Shown here piece after piece: positions 1 to 18,118 of a DNA stretch of 64,000 nucleotides. The DNA is from Littorina saxatilis (Eukaryota; Mollusca; Gastropoda; Littorinimorpha; Littorinidae). The translations under genes were made by a program, and so were the position numbers. The notes beneath the pieces were generated by a model. The model saw only the letters and a list, made by a program, of their open reading frames with translations. It was not told the origin of the DNA and did not search any database. Each line of letters starts with the position of its first letter. The first letter of the stretch is position 1. The DNA is taken from NCBI RefSeq assembly GCF_037325665.1, contig NC_090246.1, forward strand, positions 57,087,177-57,151,176, in the 5' to 3' direction.

Positions 1-410
1 CCTCCCCACCCTCACCCCACACCCTCCTTCATTCGATACCTCTCCCATCCGCCAATCTACCCCCGCAGATTTAAATGTTGCGTACCTTGTTTACCTGAAT
101 GCTATTCTTCCTCCCTTCCATCCCCTTAGAAGATCCTTTCTTTTTTCTATTTCGGTCTTCCTTCGTTCCCTTCTCAATATATCTCTCCCCATCCACCAAT
201 CCACCCCCGCAAATTTATATTTTGCGTACCTTGTTTACCTGAAACCTATCCTTCTTTCCTTTCAGTTTATTCTTCCTTCCTTTCATCCCCTTAGAAGATC
301 CTTTCTTTTTTCTATCTAGATCTTCCTTCATTCCCTTCTCAATATATCTCTCCCCATTCGCCAACGCACCCCCGCAGATGTATATTTTCTGTACCTTGTT
401 TACCTATATC
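1..410. repeat. Pyrimidine-rich tandem repeat, about 2.7 copies
   Basis: A block beginning near 41, 183 and 347 recurs: a CTCTCCCCAT-type start, a CCACCCCCGCA segment, then TACCTTGTTTACCT and CCTTAGAAGATCCTTTC. Spacings are about 142 and 164 bp and the copies differ by substitutions and small indels. The strand is almost all C and T. It probably continues beyond the left edge of the window. No coding potential is visible. Confidence 0.7.
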
Positions 411-2203
<1,793 letters not shown>

Positions 2204-3582
2204 ACCCCGCCTCTTTCTTCTCTCCTCTCCCCCCTCTCTCTCCAGCTCTCTGTCTATTCCTTCCCCCCCCCCCCCCCCCTCTCTCTTGGTACGTTAGTCT
2301 GCGGGAGGTCTAGATCTAGTAACGTCTACGCAGTAATTCTAAGCAGCATTTGGATTGTAAGTGAGACGCCTACGTTTCACCTCGAGCGTTGCCCGTGTCT
2401 TTTACTGATCGGCTACATTTCGCCGATAGCTTGTTAGTTCTATGACAGGGTAGATATACACCAAATTCCAGTGTTTGTTGAAGTCTGTTGGCGGAGAAGA
2501 CGAAGAGAGAAACTTGAGAAAGTGTAAGCTGAAAGCAAAAAGCAAAATTAACTGAGAGCGTTGAGAGCGAGGCGCCTGCATGTTCTGTTTAAAGATAGAC
2601 GTCTTCCTGTGTAAGCCATCGCTTCAAGCACCACAGGCATTGTCTGGCTTTTACACGAAATCTTTACTTCCATCCCCATGTTGAAATACCGCAACAACAG
2701 ACTTACAGATCTATAACACAATCATATGTGTTCTCTGTTTGCATGTCTGTCTAGTGTCTTGCCACTCCCCCCCCCCCCCCCCCCCATATAGCATATTAAC
2801 TCTACCTGTCCCAAGATAGACCAATTGGTCCTATAAGAGGACGTTAAAACTAACTATCAATCATCTTGCATACGTTGTCGTCGGTGTTTGGCGTCGGAAG
2901 TTGGCAAAACCCCGAAACTTCTTTAAAGCCACACTACTTCTCATGAAATCATTCTGGTACACCATCTCACATCTGGCCTACTTGGATACATACCAAAAAT
3001 CAGCACCCTTACTATACTGTTTGCCGCGGTGAGTTTGATTTTTTTTTAATGAATTAACTTCTTTAAAAACCACTAATGGCTTTTACGATAACAATTCACC
3101 AACAAATTCCCGCTGTTTTTGGCACGTGACCAAGTGGACAGATGATCAAATCCCATGGAAAAGCCTGGCCAGATCTGAGATGGTCAGTCAAAATGTTTTC
3201 ACGGGAAGGCGTGTGTGCCTTTAACGTCGCCGAAATGTCGTCATTTTGGCAGATCTACCAAACCATGCTATATATGTGGGTGAGTAGGATTGCTAATATA
3301 CACATTTTTTTTTGCTCGTGCGTCTGTTGCTTCGTCGTTTTTTTCTCAAAGAAACACACACCACAATAATGCTCACCCTTAAAACAAACGGACAGAAAAA
3401 AAACTTCGTTAACTCTTCACAGTCTCGACACCATGCGTGCCAAGACTTAGCGACGCGACGCATAACTTTCCGAGGCTGAGGCGAGGGCGCAAGAATTTGA
3501 AGCACGGCGACATCAAACTTTTCTCATTCCGAGCAACCACCCGACAGGGGAGGTAACAAATGAGTCCCGCCCGGCCGTGAAG

Positions 3583-4170
3583 GTAACATATGGCATTGTT
3601 CTTGGAGCCCGCCTCACGGCTACACATCACCTGCAATCTTCAGGAAAGATGGTAATCACGGTGCCAGAGACGAGACTCGAATCTTCCTGCACTTTGCGTC
3701 GGCGACGGGACACCATTCCTAGCTGTCTTGTCTCCGTCTGGTCTGGAGTTGTCTCCTTTCCACACAGTGTTAGTTAATTGTTGTGGCTGTGCCGGCATTA
3801 TAGTTTTTTGTCGCTGAATTGCAGGCATTATTGTGTAGGTTGACTTCGTTGCTGATTCGGTTGCTTTCTAAGTTGTTGTTTTTTGGTTGCGGGGGTTCCA
3901 GGCGGGATTGCAAGTTGGGAGATGTCCTGTCCCCGTCTGAGTTTGGAGTGACTATGTTCAGCTGGTTGGAATCTTCCACAATGAAGGGCAACATTACAGG
4001 CAGTGATTATAGCCCTTCCCGTATAAACGATAAGACCTGATAATCCCATCACAGGTTTATTACATCTTCATTTTCATTTTTTTTTTTCCTGAAGAAAAAT
4101 TTCATTTTCCTGAAGATTGCAGGTGATATGTAGCCGTGAGGCGGGCTCCAAGAACAATGCCATCTGTTAA
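3583..4170. mobile_element. Nonautonomous TIR element (MITE-like)
   Basis: Inverted ends of about 65 bp are visible. The left end reads from 3583 through GGCATTGTTCTTGGAGCCCG to CAATCTTCAGGAAA, and its near-exact reverse complement lies at 4103-4170. The enclosed ~500 bp has no open frame resembling a transposase. TIRs plus a short non-coding interior fit a MITE; no clear target duplication could be read, so the superfamily is unknown. Confidence 0.65.
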
Positions 4171-5880
4171 TCTTAGCCTGATTTTACATAAAATAAGAGC
4201 ATCCTTTTATATTGACACAAACCAAAATAAACAGCCTGGCTGCTTTCTGCGCAGAATGGCTGAAAAATATAGGTATAATTAATTTTACAAAATAAATTCA
4301 ACATAATTTCCACTCTGCACAGGAAGCAGCGAAGGGGTTGGGTTTTTGGCATCTGTTTAAAGGATGGTCTAAGTCTCGAGTAAAAACCTGAACAGATACT
4401 GTCGTGATGGCGAACTTGATCGCTTATACGAGAAGACATGTACCTTTAAGGCGAAGAAAAGATTGGCCGGCAATCATTTTAGATGCTATCTGTCCTCTGT
4501 CCGGAGTTTTGGTGGACATATTCTTATTTTGATACGTAGTAAAGTTATTTATATATATTCAACAAATACTCCATTCGCAGAGTTCCTGCAACTTGAAGAC
4601 ATTCAGTACTCAGCCCTGTCACTGAGTCTCGAGAGTCTCGAGAAAGAGATGGGACTCAACCAAACAAACTAATTTTACTGCATGATGGATTTATTTATTA
4701 ATTGATTGAGTCACTGAATGCTCAATGACTATTTTATCAGTGATTAATAAGTTGGTTGGATTGATTGATTGGTTAGATTGGCCGGGTTTCATTGTTGTCG
4801 GGTTTTTTACTTTACAAAATCATACTGCTCACGTATACCACTCTTCATTCTTGACAATGATATGAACTCGCGATACAAACAACTCCCCAGATTGCAGAGG
4901 TGTGAAAAGCATTCGATATCTGTTTCAGCGATCAAAGCAATTAGCAGGCTGATACCACTGACTCGGGCTGGAAATTCCACCTTGTGTAAGAATCCCTTGT
5001 ATACTAATAAAACAGGGTGAGGCCCAAAGGCTTCTCGTTCATCATAATTAAACGTCTAGAGGCGTCAGGTAAACATACCCTCCGTTTTTTCAATCAAACT
5101 ACGCCGGGGAGTCGTCTGGATGAGCCGCCGAGACTGCAAAATAGTCTCGGCAAGCCAAGAGAGAAATATTTACCCCCAAAGCTAAAAGAGGGATAACTGC
5201 ACTAAACTTCATCCCACAAAGGCGTGTAAGGTTTGCCACGTGTGGGGCCAATTTACTCACGGAATCGGAAAACTGGATCCTAAGAATTTGAACTAGGGGA
5301 AGCTTATATTGGTAATAGCCGCTCAACGAGAGACCGTTAGGCACGATTTCTCCTGATTCGCGGTTATCACAGAAACTCAGTCGCAGCCCTATTTTGAGAC
5401 CACCGGGAGGCCCCACGCTCAGTGAGAGAGGTGAATTGATTCAGGGCGATGGATGACCAGAAGTAGCGGTCTTTTTGTTGTATGCAACCCCCCCGCGTTG
5501 TTACCTACCATTCCAGAGGATAGTGTATAATAACCTAGGCTACTTTTGTTCATAAACATTCACTGAAATCGTGCCATGCCGCTCAGCTCGTGTACATTTC
5601 AGAACTCTGGCATGTGTGGATAACTTTATTCCTCAACTGAAGATGATGACTAATGATGCGTAGAGTATACTTTTTATTTGGTCTTTGTCAGTCAGTTTGA
5701 GACTGCAGACTATAGAAGGCCGCTTTATCGGGTATATGCACATTTGTATTGCGACCCATTTATTCAAAACCATGCTTAAACTGTATTGACACCGCGAGAC
5801 CGGGTGGTTCCAGGCATTAAAGTTAGGTGTTTTGCCCTAATGAGCGTTTGTTTGTGCCCGCACGTAGGCCTACCTGTGTC
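4171..5880. other. Intergenic, no gene recognised
   Basis: The short open frames here, including a 105-codon minus frame at 5099-5416, show no recognisable domain or splice context. The composition is ordinary AT-rich intergenic DNA. Confidence 0.35.
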
Positions 5881-5881
5881 G

Positions 5882-5883
<2 letters not shown>

Positions 5884-5930
<47 letters not shown>

Positions 5931-5968
5931 CGTAGGTGTGTGCGCGTGTATGTGTGTGCGTGTGGGAA
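5884..5968. repeat. (GT)n microsatellite
   Basis: A GT dinucleotide run, pure for about 45 bp and then interrupted by GCGT and GTAT units. Confidence 0.9.
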
Positions 5969-6084
5969 AGTGTCCCGTCATTATGTGTAGCGAACATCTG
6001 AGATTGTTGTAGAAGTAACGATAGACGGAGTCATTTGAATTGTGTATTGTGTACGTGATTGTGTTGCATTTATTTAAAGTTTAT

Positions 6085-6220
6085 TTGTTTTTAAATGTGA
6101 AATTGTTGCTATTATTAAGATGATTATATTTAAGATTGATTTAAGGCGCTTACGTTGTGTATTGTTGCTGTTATTAAGATGATTATATTTAAGATTGTAA
6201 GGCGTTTAGAACTATTTTAG
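6085..6220. repeat. Short tandem duplication
   Basis: The segment beginning TTGCT(A/G)TTATTAAGATGAT and ending TTTAAGATTG occurs twice, about 61 bp apart. It sits immediately upstream of the hairpin element at 6243. Confidence 0.7.
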
Positions 6221-6242
6221 GATTAGTACCCTATAAATACCC

Positions 6243-7655
6243 TTTAAGTTATTGAGACATCCCAGTGCACTGAGGGATTTATAGAGCAAATCGAGAAAAT
6301 TCATTATTGAACGAAGCGCATAGCGCTGAGTTCAATAATTATTTTCGAGATTTGCTCTATAAATCTCTTAGTGCACTGGGATTGTTTCAATAACGATATT
6401 GTCAGTACCGCCAGAGAAAAAAAAAAGATTCAAAACGCACATTTTGCAACGCGCATTTGGATAGGCGTAACTGTGTGGTCAGGTTTGTGTCAGATCTAAT
6501 TTTGTGTTGGCTGTCTCAAGTGTGTCGTGCTTTCGCCACACGCAAACTCTTGTTTTAATTTCTGTTGGTAAATTCCAGTGTAGCGTTAAGCTAAAAAGTG
6601 ATGATCTTTCATAGAGACCTCATTTAAACTCGGAGAAAGGACTGTGCTCTTAGTTATTTGCGATTCGAAACCTAGTCGAGCTTCGACAGATTGACTGTGC
6701 AGAGTGTTGCCCCTTGCCAAGGTCGACGGTAAGCCACATTTTCAAAATAAATGTGGCATGTTTCTCGTGTGGTATCTTCACTCATCGGGGAGTCTGGTAC
6801 TAAATATGAACGGTAAGAATGCTCTGAACCCTACACGTATTATATCCCCATCGTTTTATCGTTCACATTTGCCCAACATGTTAATTTGCTGAGCGGGATT
6901 TATGTCGTCTGCTAAGCTATGGCAATCGAACCACTGCACTGAGTCTCATTTCAAAAACAAAAATTGCTCGTCACGTTGCACTTCGTCTGCACGCATGAGG
7001 CACTGGCAGGCTGGTAATAAGTCTTATATATGGTGAGAACGTTCTAAACCCTACACGTTTTCGATTCCGATTGTTCTTGCCTTGAAATAATAATTCAGAA
7101 AACATTCATTTACTGAACAGATGCAGTCGTATTTCAGTGTAGTCTGCTACGTGCTATTCTAGCTGCTACGTTATCGGAATAACACTTGTGTTTTCTGTTA
7201 GCTGCTGGGAATTGTATACTAACTCATCATTTGGTAATGTGGATAATATTAAGCTACATGCCACTAACATGGCATAATTATGAGAGGAATCTTCGCAAGT
7301 CGAAACTGAAAAATTAGATACAGCGGGTTCTATTTTTAGATCAGTGGCAACTGTGGCACAGGCACATGCAATCTGTCAGAAAAAACCCACTTCTGCTTTA
7401 AATTGAGAAGCAGGAAATTTATGGTCATAATCATTGGTATTGTGGAGAATATAAGCTACATGTCATTAATTAATTCTGAGGATGAGAGTACAATCTCGCT
7501 TATGCAAAGGGCGGAAGAATACGCTCTGTGGAAAAGTTAGCGCACTCAGTCCAAGAGTGCGCTAACAGTTTTAGCGCATCGCCATTAGCCAATCAACTGG
7601 TTCACATCAGTCATGTGACACCAGTACTTACTGACAATTATTATTATTATTATTA
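6243..7655 (+). mobile_element. Hairpin-headed interspersed element, copy A
   Basis: This 1.4-kb element begins with a large imperfect palindrome (arms about 6251-6325 and 6330-6401, with a CGCATAGCGCTG loop region) and ends in (ATT)n near 7640. Its reverse complement lies at 21770-23187, so it is a repeat family member. A hairpin at one end and a triplet-repeat tail at the other resemble a retroposon more than a TIR DNA transposon, but no family was recognised. A 62-codon frame at 6704-6892 ends at the same stop in both copies. Confidence 0.75.
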
Positions 7656-7670
7656 TGATTATAGTGTGTG

Positions 7671-7686
7671 TTAGGGTGTGTGTGTG

Positions 7687-7759
<73 letters not shown>
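7671..7759. repeat. (TG)n microsatellite
   Basis: A nearly pure TG dinucleotide run immediately after the (ATT)n tail of the preceding element. Confidence 0.95.
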
Positions 7760-7760
<1 letters not shown>

Positions 7761-8311
7761 CGGCTTAGAGAGTGAGAGAGAAAAAACAGACAGACACGGA
7801 CAGACAGACAGGGAGCAAGAGGAACACTGATGGGTGGAGACAAGCGAAACTGAGACTGACAGACAGTGTCAGCCGGATTGTATACGTGCCGCGTGTGCAC
7901 TGCAGTGTCACGTTTGTCAGTCTGTGCACGGTGCGCTTATCATGACTTGCTTGTTTTTCCATATAGGTATGTACACATGCAGACGGATACTAGAGCAATC
8001 GTGCAAGGCGAAGCAACCTTGTCAGTTGTTCCAGTAAACACGACCGGGCCATCGTTCAAAAACCGCACAGTAGAGGTTTTTGTCGTTTTCGTCGGAAGAC
8101 TGCAGTGTAAAAATACTGTCCAAACAAAAGCAGCGCCGGAGCGACTCCAGTAAACGGTGGCCTCCATGGTTAGGCACGGGTGAGAAAAAGTTCATCAACA
8201 ACAAAGCGTTAATCACCTCTCGTCACTTGTGTTGACCAAATCAAACTGTATCACTTACTGTTGACGCAGTGTGATGTTTTTCCTGTCTGCGAGTTGTTTT
8301 GCAGTAACCCC

Positions 8312-8342
<31 letters not shown>

Positions 8343-9084
8343 CGCTGCACTGGTTGAAAGTGAGCGGCCTCAGTCCCTCCCACCGCCCTCCGCCGTCACT
8401 GAACTGAGACGAAACTGGCCAATTACTATATTTTGATTAGTTCATTATTTGTTTAGTTTAGTTCTTCGAATCACTGAGTGATGTAGTTCGTTTGTTCGTA
8501 AGTATTAACAAATTGTTCAGTAGTACACTGTACAAGTATAAGTTGTTTTCTTTGTCGGTTCTTCAAGTTCACTGACTTTCCTTTTTCGGGTGTACTTTTG
8601 GATGTTCAAGTTATGTCGTCACTGTGGGGATGTTCATGTCTTCCTAAAAGATTTCTTTTTAATTTTCGGATGTCGTTTCGTTTCAAGTGCCCATCGGGTC
8701 AGCTTTTCCTTCAAGCCGGTTACCGTGAGACCATCCGGGCCACACTGAGGTCACGGTCGTGCACGGTTCTCGACCCTTTGATGGTAGAAACTGTAAACAC
8801 CACTGACATAATAAACTGTAACTTTCCGCGATTTATTCTTCTCTTGTGTTTAATCGAGAACTCAGACGAAGAGAAACGCATTCTAAATATCGAATTGTGC
8901 ACCCACTGGTTGAGTTGCTGCCGTGATCCCTTTCCGCTAAGCGATCGTGGCAGACAATCTAGGCCGCGGAGTTATGCTCCCTTGTGTCAACTTGACAACA
9001 TTTCCGGTGTGACGACGCCAAGTCTGTCGAAGAACCAATGGTCTTCGAGATCGTCAGCACGCACCCGGCCTTTACAAAACAAGT
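7760..9084 (+). promoter_or_regulatory. Upstream region of the HEEL-protein gene
   Basis: No separate gene was recognised. It holds a poly(C)/(CA) tract at about 8310-8342. The part nearest the start codon at 9085 must contain the promoter and 5' UTR of the downstream gene, but no TATA box or initiator could be assigned with confidence. An open frame spanning 8598-9182 runs in another phase through exon 1 and is judged spurious. Confidence 0.35.
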
Positions 9085-13729
<4,645 letters not shown>

Positions 13730-14445
13730 TAGATACAATTGTATACAGTGGAACCCCCTCCCCCCTTGTAAAACTGTGACCACCAACAAATTAAGAAAAT
13801 CAGATCATTAGAAGTTGGGGTTCTTAAAATGAATCTACATTTACAGAACTTACAGACAGAACATCTGAACAAAAGCAAGGTTGTAAAAGGGAGGTCTTAA
13901 ATTGGGGGTGTCATCTTTTTCTTCTCGTTCGCTACTTGGGGGTGTCATGATGTGGAACTGTCTTTTGAGTCTGCTTACCTTATGATATACTGTGTCCGTC
14001 CATCAATTAATTTAAATGTTGTTTTTTAACATTTTTTCTTTGTCATAAACTTAGAGGAAGAGTATAAATGAAAAATAGAGGAAACAGAAAAACACATGCA
14101 TCATTGCAAAACAGAACACCTGGGGGAAAAAGTTTTGTGTGTGTGTGCAATATTTGAGTGTTTGCTTGGTTTGTAACTGACGGGTGGTACTGTTTTACAC
14201 AGAATGCATAAGCTGTTAATTCAGAGCAGATAATCAAACTCAAGTTGCTGTCTCTATGAAAAGTTGATGAGGATATATATGTGTAATTCAAAGCAGAGGC
14301 TCAGTCATAAAGTCTCTGTTCTATCTTACATGCAATACTGTCTTATAACATTTTCACCATGAAGACACGGGTATTCTTCACAGATGGGGATGAGAAGGAG
14401 GGGGGTGTAATAGGGAGGGGAGTGTTTTGGTAGTCTACAATCTGT

Positions 14446-14451
14446 AATAAA
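14446..14451 (+). terminator. Candidate poly(A) signal of the HEEL-protein gene
   Basis: This AATAAA lies about 720 bp after the stop codon and 70 bp before the dispersed repeat that begins at 14518. It was chosen as the last canonical signal before that repeat; transcript ends were not seen. Confidence 0.35.
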
Positions 14452-14517
14452 TGTTGTTTAACAATTACAATTCTAACATGTTATTCTGTCAAATATCCCT
14501 CTACCTCATTGTCCTTT

Positions 14518-15376
14518 TTACATTTAGTCAAGTTATGACTAAATGTTTTAACATAGAGGGGGGAATCGAGACGAGGGTCGTGGTGTATGTGTGTGTGTGT
14601 GTGTGTGCGTGCGTGCGTGTAGAGCGATTCAGACCAAACTACTGGACCGATCTTTATGAAATTTGACATGAGAGTTCCTGGGTATGAAATCCCCAGACGT
14701 TTTTTTCATTTTTTTGATAAATGTCTTTGATGACGTCATATCCGGCTTTTCGTGAAAGTTGAGGCGGCACTGTCACGCCCTCATTTTTCACCCAAACTGG
14801 TTGAAATTTTAGTCAAGTAATGTTCGACGAAGCCCGGACTTCGGTATTGCATTTCAGCTTGGTGGCTTAAAAATTAATTGATGACTTTGGTCATTAAAAA
14901 TCTGAAAATTGTAAAAAAAATTTTTTTTATAAAACGATCCAAATTTACGTTCATCTTATTCTAAATCATTTGCTGATTCCAGAAACATATAAATATGTTA
15001 TATTTGGATTAAAAACAAGCTCTGAAAATTAAATATATAAAAATTATTTTCAAAATTAAATTTTCGAAATCAATTTAAAAACACTTTCATCTTATTCCTT
15101 GTCGGTTCCTGATTCCAAAAACATATAGATATGATATGTTTGGATTAAAAACACGCTCAGAAAGTTAAAACGAAGAGAGGTACAGAAAAGCGTGCTATCC
15201 TTCTCAGCGCAACTACTACCCCGCTCTTCTTGTCAATTTCACTGCCTTTGCCGTGAGCGGTGGACTGACGATGCTACGAGTATACGGTCTTGCTGCGTTG
15301 CATTGCGTTCAGTTTCATTCTGTGAGTTCGACAGCTACTTGACTAAATGTTGTATTTTCGCCTTACGCGACTTGTT
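14518..15376 (+). mobile_element. Dispersed repeat family R1, copy 1
   Basis: The element starts ACATTTAGTCAAG, carries an internal (GT)n tract, then the module AGAGCGATTCAGACCAAACT and GGACCGATCTTTATGAAATT. It ends TTTTCGCCTTACGCGACTTG. The same sequence recurs at 55206-57335 (split by a LINE) and, inverted, at 57447-58324. It encodes no recognisable protein. The 3' end has a small TCGC/GCGA stem, but the final bases are not the CTRR of a Helitron, so the class is unknown. Confidence 0.8.
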
Positions 15377-15898
15377 TTTCTTGTCTATGTTATACTTTCA
15401 GTATATGAAATTGACTCTGTATGACCTTCCTTTACAGGGTTTATGTCACATATACTTTGGTGAAATATATACTCCACTACAGTGCTCAAAGGAAAATGCT
15501 CAGACTAAAATCTCTAGCTGTTGAAGATACGTACATGTATCTTAAATTCCTTCCAGTGTCAACCATCACAGATGTGTCCAGGCTTTTTCATGGGCTAAGA
15601 GCATCCTTCAATGTGAACACATACCAACATTCAGTGGCCTGCCCGCTACTTCCTGTGCGGAGTGGGGATTTTTTTGTTGAATTAAAGGCTGACATATAGT
15701 CCTGTTTAATTACTTCCAGGGCTTTTCCCATCGTTGCGGGGATGTATAAATTAAACTTCCTGCAAAGTTTTAGGTTTGAAGTCCTTACCAATTACGAGAA
15801 ATAATTAATTCTTTATTGCATTGTTTAGCAACAGTTCTGCAGGACTTGGGCTATTTTTAGACCGTTGACGTCACTTCGTGACGTTTCGTAAACCAAAG

Positions 15899-16318
15899 AT
15901 GACGCCGGAGACAGTCAAAGTGCGGTTGCATACAATGGCAAAAAAGATAGAAGTAAACCCGTCTAAATCTGCTGAGAAGAGAAAGTGGACTCTTTGCTTC
16001 ATCACCACGCAGCACCAGCGCTGGGTCGCGCTGAAAGAAAGATTGTTTTCGTCAGAGGCCCATCGCTTCAAATTGAGAACCAAGTACAAAGGAGATACTG
16101 AACTCGCCAAAGTTTTGCTGGACACGCGAGTACATAGGCCTATTAGAAAATTAGATGTACTTGTAGCTTGTCAGCTGAAGCCTGTGGCCTTATTCTTGCG
16201 AATATGTGCTGTGAGAGATCGTATATTTTCGCCTGCGCAATTTCCGGAAAACATCCACTTTCACTTTGAGACTGTTCTGTTTACATTCGACACTATCAAC
16301 ACCACTTTGCAATACTGA
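15899..16318 (+). CDS. Unrecognised 139-residue open frame
   Basis: An ATG-initiated frame runs 139 codons to a stop at 16318. The product is basic and hydrophilic in its first half (a KKIEVNPSK stretch, KRKWTLCF) and ends HFETVLFTFDTINTTLQY. The first ~75 codons look plausibly coding by composition, and a palindromic TGACGTCA lies just upstream. No domain was recognised and no splice partner was found. It could be a lineage-specific gene, an exon of a gene fragment, or chance. Confidence 0.22.
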   Translation: MTPETVKVRLHTMAKKIEVNPSKSAEKRKWTLCFITTQHQRWVALKERLFSSEAHRFKLRTKYKGDTELAKVLLDTRVHRPIRKLDVLVACQLKPVALFLRICAVRDRIFSPAQFPENIHFHFETVLFTFDTINTTLQY

Positions 16319-16550
16319 AATAATTTTTTCTGTGTTGGAAAGCTACAGCCAATCGTTATTATATCCCCTTTGGTACAGTTTTATAACATTATTGGTACAT
16401 GTAAACAATATGAATTAATTAATGAACGCTACGAATATGGCAGCCTTTAATTTTGTAGCTGCATGACACCAGTGTCGACATGCCAAGTTAATTCAGTAAA
16501 AATATTCAAACTCAATCCGCGCAGGACACCATCAGGCCGTTGATTTTTGG

Positions 16551-16795
16551 TGGGTGTTCAAGTTGAATGATGCTCTCATTCACAGGTGGTTAGGCTATTT
16601 TAAGATTTGCGTAGTACATGTACATGGGTAGTGGGTGTTCAAGTTGAATGATGCCCTCATTCACAGGTGGTTAGGCTATTTTAACATTTGCGTAGTACAT
16701 GTACATGGGTAGTGGGTGTTCAAGTTGAATGATGCTCTCATTCACAGGTGGTTAGAACTATTTTAAGCTTTGCGTAGTACATGTACATGTGTATT
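16551..16795. repeat. 81-bp tandem repeat, 3 copies
   Basis: Units starting TGGGTGTTCAAGTTGAATGA begin at 16551, 16632 and 16713, exactly 81 bp apart, with a handful of substitutions. Each unit ends with TTGCGTAGTACATGTACATG, which contains the palindrome GTACATGTAC. Confidence 0.9.
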
Positions 16796-17607
16796 CTCAT
16801 TTTTATTACAGGGGCATCCTCTTTATAATTATTCTGTGTAAAGACCTGTTAAGATTGACATGATAACAAAATAAAATGAGAAGTTAAAGTGAACTCTCAC
16901 CAGCACCTCTGTATGCTGTCAAAAATTGTTTCTGATTCATGTTCCTGGACCACGTCATTTTACATGCTGGATTTCTTGCACAATGTTGCATTTGAATCTC
17001 AATCTTCACTTGGCTACTTGAGGCTTTTATTTTTAAGATTTTATTTCTGGAGTTGACATTTCTTACTGTTGAAAGATTGACCATTTGTATTTGTGTTTTA
17101 TTGGATTGATTTGCTGTGATAACTTTGAAAGTGCAACTTTTTGTGTTTTGTACCATTTAAAATTGACTTTTTTTGTACAAAAATCCAAATAAATTGCGCA
17201 GATTTGCATTTTTCTGTGGCATATTCTTAATTCTTTTTTATGTGAATTGTTGTGATTGTGACTATTGTATATTTACACATGTGAAGGTTATTATGTATAC
17301 ACACACATAACACACCCACATACGTACACACACTGTCCTTTTTCGAAACAGCAACACTTCACACATACTGTTGTATCACAGACATATTTTTATTCCCCAA
17401 CATATTTCATACTCATACCATGCAAGAATATTAGGTCCTTTCAATATTTCATGCTTGAAGCATTGTATATGTACATGAAAGAAATGGATGGAACCCACAG
17501 AACTTTCAAACAACATGTGCCTTTTCATGGGTTAGTGAACTCTTTAACTTAATGTGTTTGGCATGCGATAAACAGTATTACACACAAATGTGTGTCACAC
17601 AACATTT
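16796..17607. other. Intergenic between convergent genes
   Basis: Between the HEEL-protein gene (plus) and TTC30 (minus) I see AT-rich DNA, several AATAAA-like hexamers on either strand and a short run of CACACA near 17300. No exon was recognised. Confidence 0.4.
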
Positions 17608-17613
17608 TTTATT
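17608..17613 (-). terminator. Candidate poly(A) signal of TTC30
   Basis: TTTATT on the plus strand reads AATAAA on the minus strand, about 510 bp beyond the TTC30 stop codon. It is the nearest canonical hexamer I could find. A second lies near 17390. Confidence 0.4.
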
Positions 17614-18118
17614 GACCAATACTACAACTCCGTTACATGTAAAAAATAAAAATAAAAAAAAACCCAACTGTTTTAGCTCCCTTTACATAGACCTTTTTTT
17701 TACTCCTTCACCATAACATGGAAAGTCTAGTTTGTTTTCACCTCTGGTTACTACCCTGCCCCTTACACACAGAAAACTTGAAGAAAAAAGTATGCAAGTT
17801 CACATTTTAACCACTGACACAGCTGCTCTTGCCTTTTCCATCCTCATCTTATTTCCCTTCACCAAAAACAGCAAAAAGTATTGTTTGATGTGACCTCTAA
17901 TTGATACCATGCCTGCATACACAGTTTGTCTTTAAAAATCCACATTTTGAGTGCTGAAAGAGCTGCTCTGTTGTAAACCCTATATCACAGTTTCAAACTC
18001 TTCACACAACCAGAGCATTTGAGTGCTGAACAATCTGCTGTGTTGTGAACACTATAGTTTCACACTCTTTGTACGACAAGAGCAGAGAAGTCTAATGGGT
18101 GTGAAACGAGGACGGGTC

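Noticed and set aside
5099-5416. 105-codon minus-strand gene
   Set aside because: No family resemblance and no flanking exon signals; compatible with chance.
14518-15376. Helitron
   Set aside because: A small TCGC/GCGA stem lies near the 3' end, but the terminal bases are not CTRR and no 5' TC with an A-T insertion site was shown by the copies.
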